Program-made: the position numbers and the translations under genes | The notes under the pieces: model-generated | Seen by the model: the letters and a program-made list of their open reading frames with translations, nothing else | What the model was told of the DNA's origin: nothing | Database searches by the model: none | NCBI GenBank assembly: GCA_963678675.1 | Contig: OY783201.1 | Location: 20,143,769-20,207,768 of the forward strand | Length of the DNA stretch: 64,000 nucleotides | Source: Xiphydria camelus | Taxonomy: Eukaryota; Arthropoda; Insecta; Hymenoptera; Xiphydriidae | Direction of reading: 5' to 3' | Part shown: positions 52,825-62,502 of the stretch, piece after piece | How the letters are laid out: each line of letters opens with the position of its first letter | Position numbering within the stretch: the first letter of the stretch is position 1

Positions 52825-53010
52825 AGAATAATTCCATTTTGATAATCTGTTTACCGGTTTCACCATATATGATAACGTCATGTTCGAGAGCTTCTCCAAT
52901 AACACTCGTATTAGCAGAAGTCGTTATGTGTCTTGGATTGGTAGTTGTACTTCTTTCCAAATTTTGCCTTTTACAAGTCCTCTCTAACATAAGTTCAGTT
53001 CCTGATAGCC
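52825..53010 (-). CDS. Hypothetical short frame in the 4-kb transposon
   Basis: About 60 codons, including NPRHITTSANTSVIGEALEH and DVIIYGETGKQIIKMELFF, preceding the transposase-like gene on the same strand. It could be an upstream exon of it. I recognise no domain. Confidence 0.25.
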
Positions 53011-53120
53011 TATGTTAAAAAAAAAACGCAGTGCATAATATTATTTATAGGGTTACGGTACCGTATTCCATACCCTGTTTCAGTGAACGGTTTGGTTAAA
53101 AGTTAGGTTAAGGTAGGGTA

Positions 53121-53500
53121 GGCGTACCAGTTATAGCCACTGTACCAGTTATAGCCACTTCCCAGATTTTTGTCTTATAACTAAGATATATGCTTTAAAT
53201 TGCCTCCTTAAGGTTTAAAATCGCTGATCAAACAGTATAAGCCGACGTGACACAAATACAAACACCTGGTTATTAATGGTGATGAGTGGCTATAATAGGG
53301 AAAGTCGGCAGTTTTTCCTTTTTATGGTTTTTTTTTTCATTTTACGGAAAGATCGATATATTTTTTTTCATGAATTGCTGCAAGAAAACTATACAATCTA
53401 TCTCATTTAGCACCCTAGAATGTAACGATATGTTAATTCTTTACAAAATACAAGGCATGACATTTGAAAAATCCTTAAACATGGCTATAACTGGTACACC
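53121..53500. mobile_element. 380-bp TA-flanked MITE
   Basis: Ends GGCGTACCAGTTATAGCCA and inverse of GGTGTACCAGTTATAGCCA, TA at 53119-53120 and 53501-53502. The motif TACCAGTTATAGCCACT is repeated twice at the left end. Looks pogo-type. Non-coding. Confidence 0.75.
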
Positions 53501-54213
53501 TACTCTAGTTAAATCAAATTGCTAATTATATTACAAAAGGCGTTTGTATATTATCGTTATTATTCATTACCTTTTTCTATCCATTTTTTATTTTCTACGC
53601 ATTACAACATAAAAATAAATGAAAGATTCAACTACCGTACCAAACAACAACAACAACCGACGGCGGTTTGAAAGAAACTAAAACTTGAGCAGCTTGAGCT
53701 AGAGATGTGAAACTATTGTGACTAAGTAGTATGCCGATAGAATCAATATTTCTCCTCTATCGAACTGTCGTTAGTAGTTACCGTGAAATTTATAATAGAA
53801 AAAGTTTCTATTCTACAAATGTTTTTTCTGAAAGAAGTGTTGTAATAAGGCTGTAAGTCAAATTGAAATCAGCGGATGCAACACGAAAAGGCAGCATCTA
53901 ACAAGCCGCATAACAAATACTGCTTTCTTGTATTGTATATTGCACTTACTGCCATTCTGCCTTGCAAACGCTTAGTTTTTCCAGAAAGCAGTAAATGTTT
54001 TATTGAATTTTTACACAAAGTAAAATAAATTACTGCTTTTTTGCGATAAATTTTGGTACCAAATAATTAAAGATATTCAATGGTCCTAAAAAACGTATTT
54101 CGATTTTTTTGCTAGTTACTGCCTTTCTCGATAGTTGGGCAGAATACTATCATCGAGAATGAACTCGCTTCAAACGCCTCACCCGGCTAACCTAACAAAA
54201 TTTGTCTGAGGCA

Positions 54214-54321
54214 ATGGAGCATTCGAAAGAACGAAAGTATTTTAAAAAGTGTTTTGTTCCGAATTGTGCGAACAACACGAAAAACGCTCGTGACAGAACA
54301 GAATATTTAAGGGTCTCTTAA
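54214..54321 (+). CDS. Short Cys-containing frame, unassigned
   Basis: 35 codons starting MEHSKERKYFKKCFVPNC and ending at a TAA. The KKCFVPNC start resembles the first half of THAP-like or similar zinc modules of transposon proteins, but the rest is missing. Possibly a first exon or a relic. Confidence 0.25.
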   Translation: MEHSKERKYFKKCFVPNCANNTKNARDRTEYLRVS

Positions 54322-55030
54322 TTGTAGGTGTAAACAAAATTTAATAACCTCATAATATATAAACGCTACAGTAATAATTATATAGAAAATTCAAAATTGA
54401 TAAAACAAATGAAATTGATAAAATACCTTGATACTACGGGGGGTAGTTCCGGAGCCACGAGGAAATCCAGCGAGCTGCGCGCGCACCCGAACCAACAAGG
54501 AAGGCGATAGTGTCTTCGATTGGCGATCTACGGAGCGGGCGTGCAGCGGCGATCAGAGCGTGGCGCATGCAAATCAGCGGGGGAAATCAATCACCAATTA
54601 GATCGCGTAAAAGGGCTCCTAGAGTGGGGACGGGCCCTCTTCCCCTAGCGAGCCGAAGCGATCCCCGAACTCGTCCTCTTTTTCGTGCGTACTAGCGGCG
54701 CAGCCAGACGAACCTGCCAGCAACGTAGCTGATTTTTCCGGTAAGCCGCGGTTCCTCATTTTGTAACACGTGGCCGGGAAAGATTATTAGAGACATTCCG
54801 AATTTAGTTGCCCTCGAAAGGTTTATCGTTCCCTTATCGCGTATCGTATGAAAGTGTAACGGACCTGTGGTGATTATCGTAATCTCGTTATTGATTTTGT
54901 TTCGCGTATTAGTTGTCGATCGCGTGATCGCTTAGTAATCCCGTTTGAATTATCGTATCTGGGGATGCTTGGGAAATTCGGTAGAACGAGGCGACCGAAT
55001 GTCCTGAGACGAATTGAGCTCGTTACCGAT
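54322..55030. other. CpG-rich block, no gene recognised
   Basis: 54440-54780 is GC- and CpG-rich like host leader or LTR DNA. A 61-codon frame (54510-54695) has no recognisable domain. Flanks are AT-rich. Confidence 0.4.
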
Positions 55031-55478
55031 TTAACTCATTAATGGCCAAAACTACTTTCCGTCGATAAAATTTTGTAAATTTTTGTATTTTGAATAAACT
55101 TTATCTAATTAACACAACTAGTACGAAAGATTTTTAAAAATATATTTTTTAGGGGTTTTTGACGCGGTTTGTAATTACGATTCGTGACCATTTGGGGGGT
55201 CAAAAACTCATTAATTAGCCCAAAGGTAAAAACACTATTTATTTGGTCTAAATAACCAGTACAATTACAAATCAAACGATCTAATACATAGTTAAGAGAA
55301 TTTAAATCATTTTTGACGCTTGTGAATAACAACAACTTATTTTTAGGCAGGGAAGCTGTATCTTGCGTTGTTAACGAACACATTTGGAACTTAGCTAAAG
55401 TACAAGGAATAAAGAGTAAATGTGTTGGAACATTGAAACGTAGGATAAATATTGCAAAACATAGTTTTTAAAGCATTT

Positions 55479-56163
55479 TTACTGCTTGTGAAAAGCTACA
55501 AAACACTTCCTGGGGTGCAAGCCGACATTGCACTTTATGTAATAAAACGAAGTATTCACTTTACAATGAGCACATTTTCTTTGCTTCTCTAAGCCTTCTA
55601 CAAGATGGTCCTTGCCATCAAATATCACTTCATTGGCCACTAGGGAGCTTTTTTTGGAACCAACGAGGGAGGGCCGCGGGGCCTAGGGATGCTTGGAGCT
55701 GTCAAAATACCTATAACAATGATTCGCAAGAATTCAAGTTGAGGCATATTTTTGTCGATGTGTATGTACAACAACCAAGAATTCACTAAAGCCCCATTGA
55801 TCATGAACCTCACTAACGGCAAATACCATTTCTTTTTTCGTATGTGCATCCTATGAGCAGCTCGAAACTTGTCAAACAAATCTACTCCACCCATATTTTT
55901 GTTATACAAGCCGATTAGTGCAGGCATAGCGACCGAAGTCTCTTTTTTTCTGCCTTACTCCACCTTTTCGCAGACGTTAACCCTTTCGTACCTTCGTCAG
56001 AAATGTTGGTTGCAATGGTAACTTGACTATTATCATGCCATTTGATCAAAACGTTGTTTGAATCGCATTGTTGTACGGCATGGAATGACCCTCTTTTTTC
56101 CTTTTTCAAATCCCTCAGCGGTGCTGATTGTACCCGATCCGCCCTAATTGTCCCTATATAGGC
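55479..56163 (-). pseudogene. piggyBac 2 transposase, C-terminal part
   Basis: Reads AYIGTIRADRVQSAPLRDLK, FHAVQQCDSNNVLIKWHDNS, then NKNMGGVDLFDKFRAAHRM (third catalytic Asp region) and WYLPLVRFMINGALVNSWLL. A frame change near 55680 leads to SLVANEVIFDGKDH and the terminal zinc domain RKCAHCKVNTSFYYIKC, ending at 55479. The missing upstream part continues at 62185. Another frame change separates the two open segments near 55930. Confidence 0.85.
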
Positions 56164-56806
56164 CAATCATTAGAGACATAAAAATGGTGTTTTGGTGCAA
56201 AAGGTCGTGGAGTTTTGAAACTTGGTAGGAATGTAAACTTGGAGGTCCTTAACATGCACTTAAGTTTGCGACCTCGTGCGACCGCCGCTCGCGCCGGCAT
56301 ATTGAAAAAATGGCGGACAAAATCAGTTTTTGGTTTATATCTTGGTTCCTGTGGGTTTTAGAGAAAATATGTTTAGAAATAAATTGAAGAAAATACATTT
56401 TTCTACAAAATCACTATCTTGAGTTTTTGTCCGACTAATAGTTTCCGAGTTACAGGACCGAACAATAGGACGAACTATTTTAAATCTAGTAAAAGTGGTA
56501 TTAGCATGATACGTTTTACCAATAATCCACAAACCAGTCATAAATAATTATATTATAACTGTTTATACAGTGATAAATAAACGTATTATGTTGTCTATAA
56601 ATTATTGGTGGTACCTCTACTAACCGCTAATTGTTCTAATTCTATTGTTCTAATAAGTATAATATATGGGCCTTGGTTCCATTTGTTACATCGATGCATC
56701 GATATATCGACATTTTAAACATCGATGAAAAACATTGGCTCCTTTATAATAGAAAATAGAAGAGTTTAGCGGAATCCCATTAAGCACAACGGAGCAGCAT
56801 GTGGAT

Positions 56807-58617
56807 ATGCGGCCAACGCGTATTACACGTGATCAGAATGATGTAGCAAAGATTATAGAATGGTTATCGCAACATAATCCGTTTCCGCACAAGTCGATAG
56901 TTTACTCTCCATCAATAGTGGTGTCGTTGGTGTTAGAACATTAAACTGCCATATGGCACAAGAAATTGGTGCATCAGCTATGGCAAAAACTGTGGGGAAT
57001 AATTTTGGTTCAATAAAATTTAAACGTAAAGGTGCAGTTCTTTCCTTAGGAGCAGCTAAAAGCAGTATCAAAGTTGGAAATAATCCTATATCCATCAATC
57101 CCCTGTTATTATTTCAAAGAATCTGTATCGCCAAAAAAAGTGACGAGGAATTAACCAGTTATTTTCAGTTTGAACTCGCTCCACATCCCCCACCGCTTTT
57201 TAATGAGGATGACATGCGAAAGGGCGGGAAATCGTCACTATTTAAGGCATTTTCCCCAGTAAGGGCCGATATTACAATGTCAGGTTAAACCGAAGGTTAT
57301 AGGTTACCGCTGGTTTTGGTATATTTCGTGTCACACGAACATATACCAAAAACAGCGGTAACCTGTAACCTTCGGTTTAAACTGACATTGTAATATCGGC
57401 CCTAAACCAGCCTTTACGACCGGATAACAACATTTCGCATGCTTTTGACGGCGGCAGTCTGTTGCATCGAGTGGTATGGCAAGGCAAAGATTCGTATCAA
57501 CAAATTTGCATAATCTACATTCAATATGTCCAAAGGCACTATGGTCATAACGCAGTTGTAGTTTTTGACGGTTATCCAGTGGATGCAGATAGCCGCAATA
57601 CGAAAAGTGCAGAAAGATATCGACGCTTTAGAGGAAATGTATCCACCGATATAATTTTCGACGATGCAATGATTCTACCTGTTTCGCAAGAAAAAATCTT
57701 ATCGAGCGATAATAACAAAAGAAATTTAATTTCCATGTTAATTTCAAAATTTAAAGAACATAATTACACAGCAAAGCAGGCAGTAGAAGACGCGGATGTG
57801 CTCATTATTCAGACAGCCATCGATATGTCATTGTCTTTTGCGCGTGTTTTTGTTGTCGGACGTGATATCGATTTATTAGTTCTATTAACTGTAAAGGCAA
57901 GAGACCAGGAAAACATTTTTTTTGCTAAAACCAGCAAGAGGGAAAGTTGCAGAAGCGCTTTATTCGACGCGGAGCTTAAATTATAAGGAAGCTGTTGCAA
58001 AGAATATTTTATTTTTACATGTCATTAGTGGCACATCTGCCCTTTTTAACCAAGGAAAATTAAAGTTCTTCAATCTCCTGGATAGAAACGATTCATTGCT
58101 TGAGACTATAGCAATTTTCCAAGAACTCGAAACAGATGTGAATGCTCTCGCTGCAGCCGGAGAAGCGGTTTTATTGGCACTATATGGCGGATCGTTTGAA
58201 AAGGACACGTTGGATTCGCTTCGATACAAGCATTTTACGAAGTCTGTATCCAAGAACAAATTTAATCTTGCGTCCCTACCACCCACAAGAGATGCTGCAA
58301 GACAGCCTTGTCTGCAAGTTTATCACCAAGTTGCTATGTGGTGTGGTAGAGAAAAAGATCCTGAGCAATACGGCTGGTAGAAAACTGAGAATGGGCTCGA
58401 TGCTGTTTGGGCTACGTCAGAAGCAGTCCCAGACGCCATTTTAAAATCAATATCCTGCAAATATAAAAAAGGTTGTGGAGGAGTGTGCGGATGTCGGAAA
58501 ACAGGTTTAAAATGCTCAGTGCTGTGTTTAAATTGTAACGGCACAGCATATGAAAACACTCCTAATTTGGTAGTTGATTCCGATCCTGAAGACCCAAATG
58601 AGGATGATGGTGACTAA
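56807..58617 (+). pseudogene. PIN/FEN1-like, Cys-rich protein of long-TIR element
   Basis: Starts MRPTRITRDQNDVAKIIEWL. After a short frame change it reads AQEIGASAMAKTVGNNFG, LLFQRICIAKKSDEELTSYF and APHPPPLFNEDDMRKGGKSS. A 140-bp MITE interrupts; then GGSLLHRVVWQGKDSYQQIC, VVVFDGYPVDADSRNTKSAE, EDADVLIIQTAI and VVGRDIDLLVLLTVKA, acidic motifs spaced like a PIN/FEN1 nuclease. A T-run frameshift near 57920 leads to ILFLHVISGTSALFNQGK, a TAG at 58378, then a Cys-rich end GCGGVCGCRKTGLKCSVLC. I know similar unnamed proteins from many arthropods. The nuclease role is inference. Confidence 0.55.
57263..57402. mobile_element. 140-bp MITE with TAA duplication
   Basis: Ends GGGCCGATATTACAATGTCA and inverse complement, TAA at 57260-57262 and 57403-57405. 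Deleting it with one TAA restores the host reading frame (AFSPV to NQPLRP). PIF/Harbinger-type target. Confidence 0.9.
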
Positions 58618-59236
58618 TTCGTTGGAGTGGATATTGGAGGAGACAGAAGATATACAAGATTTGACAGATAGTGAACAAAATGAGCCAGGAACATCCCATG
58701 GTACAAGCGATACAAAATATGCATGTAAGGTTGAAGTGTGGAATAGGCCTTTTGGGGACACCACGTTAAAAAAAAACGCGCCGCTCAACTCTACCTCCTG
58801 AGTGGTGTCGAAATGAGTTGATAACTTATTATTATTTTACTGCACTAAACAACTTTAGGTAGGTTAATTTATACATATTGTGTAAAAAATAATATTTAAA
58901 TGCAGCTTATACGGGATTTTTAAAAATTCACCCCACTCTTCGGACCTGTAACTCGGAAACTATTAGTCTGACAAAAAAACTTAAGATAGCGATTTTATAG
59001 CAAAATTTATTCTCTTCAATTTGTTTCTAAACATATTTTTTCTAAAACCTACAAGAACAGAGATATAAACCAAAAACTGATTTTGGACGCCATTTTTTCA
59101 AGATGGCGGCGCGAGCGGCGGTCGCATGAGGTCGCAAACTTAAGTGCATGTCAAGGACCTCCAAGTTTACATTCCTACCAAGTTTCAAAACTCCACGACC
59201 TTTTGCAAGCAAAAATGTATCTATCTAATGACTGGC

Positions 59237-62184
59237 TTAACCCTTAGCCGGCACACTTCTGGCGCCAACCGTAGCCGCCACACTGGGACGTTTTCGACCC
59301 CAGCCATATATTCATTTATTTTGAGGACACCACTCACTTTTGTGTAATAAAAAAAATTACAGTTAATCTTTAACTATTGTCTATGAAGGCAGTATTTGTG
59401 GCTTGCAAAAAATTTTCATTTCAATATGTTAAATAAAATATAATTTGCAAAAAATTTCGAAAAATTACTTGTTTTACTTAAAAATTCATATCTTTTTCAA
59501 TTTTGACAATTAGACGCTAAAAGTTTAATCACAGATTAACTAGACATAGTACTTTACATAAAAAAATAGTAGGATTGTGGCCTTTGAAAAAAAGGTATTT
59601 ATTTTGCGAAATGAATATGAGATTTTTATATGTTTTTTAAAACTACCATTTTTAAATATGAGTGTCATTTTTAGGGAATATAAATAAAATTAGTTCAACA
59701 AATGAATAAAAATAGTTTAGGCAATGTAGAAACATCTTTTATTGAGAGTAATTTAATAGAAAATATCATAACTATTCGTATTTAACACAAGTTGCACAAA
59801 ACATCAAGCGGTGTTCTTCGCAAATCGGTCTTTTGCAATGCGAACAAGCCTCATTAGTTTTTCTGTCATTCTTTCGAGAACATTCAGCACATCTCATTCT
59901 TTTCAATAATTTTACCCGTTCGTAACGCTTTGCTTCATGAATATCTAAGCCCAAGATTCCAGCAATTCCGATTTTCAAATCTCGACGTAAAGTAGGCAAC
60001 TCGTATCGTTTCGTCAAATAAGGTCGGATAAGATGCAACGAGAGTTTTTCTAAACATGTAATTGCAGAAACCTTTTCCTTGCTATTGGCAGCGTTGAGTT
60101 TGCATTTCAACAATATTCTCGCATTTACGACAGCTTGATCGAGGATACCATAGAAAATCCGTACTGGCCACCTATTTGTCCTTCGTGTGACTGAATACGA
60201 ATGACAAAGCTGGTCAAAAGTGTCAGTACCACCTTTTGTTTCGTTATAGTGATGAATAATATCGGGCTTACTATTTGTCAATTCTGTTGAATTTATGTAG
60301 GAACTAAGTAGCAGCACTATCTTATTTTTTTTCGGAGTGAAAGAGACAAGTGTCAAATTATCATCGTGACAAAACTGTGCGGCCGGTGGTTCTTTTGAAG
60401 CAATCTTCATTTGAGCTGGTATTTCTCTCTTATTTTTTCTTATTGTTCCTGTCATTTTTGTATTGTATGGTGCAGGAAACATGCGCTTTACCAATGGCAC
60501 CGACATAAACCAATTGTCGCATGTTACTGTACGATGAGTACCATGGATAGGAGTAGTAACGACACGAAAAAAATATTCTTGTATCTTCTCATTACCAACA
60601 ACAACGGAGCCTTTACCTAAGTATGGTACTCCATGTATCTGAAAATTAATTATAGGTATGCAAAAAAATTTCAAAATAAAATTCGTACATTTGAGTCAAA
60701 AAATAAATGAATAAATATTTACCAAGTATGCAGTTTCTGCATCATTGAGAGTTACAATTTTTAATCCATATTTATCCGGTTTATCTTTCATGTACATCCT
60801 GAATAGGCATCTACCTCTAAAGCTCAATAACTGCTCATCAACTGTGCATTTGTTACTCGGCGTATAGTAGCGCTGGCAATTGCCAATAAAAATATCCCAA
60901 ACATCACGGATCGGTGCAAAACGATCATGGGGATTTCTTGAACGCTTTTCATCAAAGCGGAGGCACGACGCTAAAAATGTAAATCGCTGCCTTGAAAAAA
61001 CACATCTGTACATGGTTATACCATTTTTCTTCTCCCACAGCCTGTCATTGTCGACATTAGATGATTTCCAAAGCCCCTGGTAATATAATACACCAATGTA
61101 AGCTCTAATTTCGTCGGCGTCAGTTAAATGATGATAGCTTTGGGCTTCATCGTCCAGAGTCAAAGGCAGGCAAATCTCTTCAATCTTTGTATTAGTACTT
61201 TCCACGATGATGTTGATAATTTCTGCATTAAAAAGAAAATCCCAAAACAGTTCTATGGTGTCTAGATTTGCAGCATCACCAGTAGGACCAGGAACGTAAA
61301 CAGGAGGAACGTCACTCATGCGTGCTGCAAAAATAAAATAACTATTTCATAATGTGGTCTATATACTCTCGCTTTTCATTCCCTCTTCTCTTTTGTATCC
61401 CCTTTCTATCTGTTTTCGTTTCGCTTTCGTTTTCTACTCCCTTTAAATCCCCCCTCTTTTCTCTCCATCCCGCCATCCATCTCATTCCTACCCCCCGCCC
61501 TCTCGTATCTCTCTCTAATTGCGTATTTACTAACCTGACTGACGCTCAGAGGCTGTTGTTTTCCACTTGTGGCCATTTTTTCCTTTGAGTGTGGTAGACG
61601 GACGACCGGGTGCTCGAGACTCCAAATCACGATTGGACGAAGAGGCGTCTTCCATTTCGGCATCTGATTGCGATCCGCCCGAACTTTCAGACTCATAAGA
61701 CTGTTCATCGGAGTCGTTATTTTCATTCTCACCACTGTCGTGAGAGACGTCATCTTCAGGAGTCGCTTCACCAATCTTGTCGAGTAGATCTTGGCGAATC
61801 GATCGATGACGAAGATTGTAGGGCATCTAACATGGAAAAAAACGACGTGACTTGTCGGAAAAAAATCACACTTTAATATTATGATGTACTCACCTTCTTT
61901 CTCGATTTGAATCACAAAACACGGGGAAAGAAAAATTCACAAATAAATTCTGCCACGACTGTAACCGCCACACTGGGGTCGCTGACGGCACCACTCAACT
62001 TCCGAAGACCGCTACGTGTAGACTGACGCACTTGGCGTCTCGGCAGACATACTAGGTGAAAGAGCAACTCTTCGACTATAAACAGATGGCGCCACAAACT
62101 CAATTTTCGGGCATTAAGAGGGGGGAAATTTGAAAAGTTTTAAGCCCTGCCACGAACGACCCCAGTGTGCCGGCTAAGGGTTAA
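59237..62184 (-). mobile_element. piggyBac 1, complete and apparently intact
   Basis: TTAA at 59237-59240 and 62181-62184 flank identical inverted ends CCCTTAGCCGGCACACT. Subterminal CCGCCACACTGGG repeats occur near both ends. It contains one three-exon transposase gene without stops. 2.95 kb, the normal autonomous size. Confidence 0.92.
59772..61826 (-). CDS. piggyBac transposase, 3 exons, open
   Basis: Exons 61826-61535, 61324-60723 and 60638-59772 join in frame (1761 nt, 586 residues) over introns of 210 and 84 bp with GTTAGT/GCAG and GTAAAT/CAG borders. An acidic, Ser-rich N-terminus is followed by ELFWDFLFNAEIINIIVEST, then CTVDEQLLSFRGR, VTCDNWFMSVPLVKRM and KGGTDTFDQL, which hold the three catalytic aspartates. 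The C-terminal zinc domain runs from MRCAECSRKNDRKTNEACSH to CATCVKYE. Family length is about 590. It excises and inserts the element precisely at TTAA. All hallmarks are present, so the copy may be active. Splicing is predicted, not shown. Confidence 0.9.
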
Positions 62185-62302
62185 TAACACTGATACCTTT
62201 TTCGGTCATGAAATCCAGCAAAGGCAAAGAAGTGAAAAAATTGTCAATACAAATTGTAGCCTCCCGCGTAATTACATTTTCACACAACCTCTTAACAACT
62301 TG
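62185..62302 (-). pseudogene. piggyBac 2 transposase, internal part
   Basis: QVVKRLCENVITREATICID then NFFTSLPLLDFMTEKGIS covers the second catalytic Asp region. It stops at the nested insertion on one side and the assembly gap on the other. Confidence 0.8.
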
Positions 62303-62502
62303 NNNNNNNNNNNNNNNNNNNNNNNNNNNNNNNNNNNNNNNNNNNNNNNNNNNNNNNNNNNNNNNNNNNNNNNNNNNNNNNNNNNNNNNNNNNNNNNNNN
62401 NNNNNNNNNNNNNNNNNNNNNNNNNNNNNNNNNNNNNNNNNNNNNNNNNNNNNNNNNNNNNNNNNNNNNNNNNNNNNNNNNNNNNNNNNNNNNNNNNNNN
62501 NN
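62303..62502. other. Assembly gap (200 N)
   Basis: Unknown bases. True length may differ from 200. A piggyBac gene on the left and a LINE on the right both end in it. Confidence 1.

Larger units (their letters stand above)
50117..54142 (-). mobile_element. 4-kb TIR transposon of unassigned superfamily
   Basis: Ends CTGCCCAACTATGGAGAAAG and the inverse of CTGCCCAACTATCGAGAAAG, AATA on both sides (50113-50116, 54143-54146). The DIRS left arm holds the uninterrupted AATACT site (as AGTATT, 41722-41727). The TIR motif AAAGCAGTAA-like recurs inside (50370, 53930, 53990). It carries a large broken transposase-like gene on the - strand and a small TA-flanked insert (53121-53500). Confidence 0.8.
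41713..54155 (-). mobile_element. DIRS-type retroelement, composite with nested insertions
   Basis: Inverted terminal repeats lie at 41713-41980 and, in pieces, at 49797-49912, 50090-50116 and 54143-54155. On the - strand they enclose a gag-like ORF (two exons, with a Harbinger inside exon 1) and a reverse transcriptase with DIRS hallmarks. After subtracting the inserts the element would be several kb. RNase H is barely represented, and the tyrosine recombinase and methyltransferase domains were not found, so this copy is defective. Inserts: 42566-42712, 46638-49547, 49913-50089 and 50117-54142; the Mutator-like remnant (43217-44087) may be one too. Confidence 0.75.
56164..59236 (+). mobile_element. 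3-kb long-TIR element encoding PIN-like protein
   Basis: Arms of about 280 bp (56164-56470 and 58915-59232), roughly 90% identical, share GCAAAAGGTCGTGGAGTTTT and GACCGCCGCTCGCGCCG. They flank one + strand gene. It splits piggyBac 2 between MTEKGIS and YIGTIR, so it is an insertion. The exact target duplication is obscured because piggyBac 1 landed at the right edge. Superfamily not assigned. Confidence 0.65.
55031..62302 (-). mobile_element. piggyBac 2, split by nested elements
   Basis: Two parts of one - strand piggyBac gene lie at 55479-56163 and 62185-62302. They are separated by the long-TIR element (56164-59236) and piggyBac 1 (59237-62184). A possible left terminus TTAACTCATTAATGG is at 55031. 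The other end is lost in or beyond the assembly gap. Confidence 0.65.
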
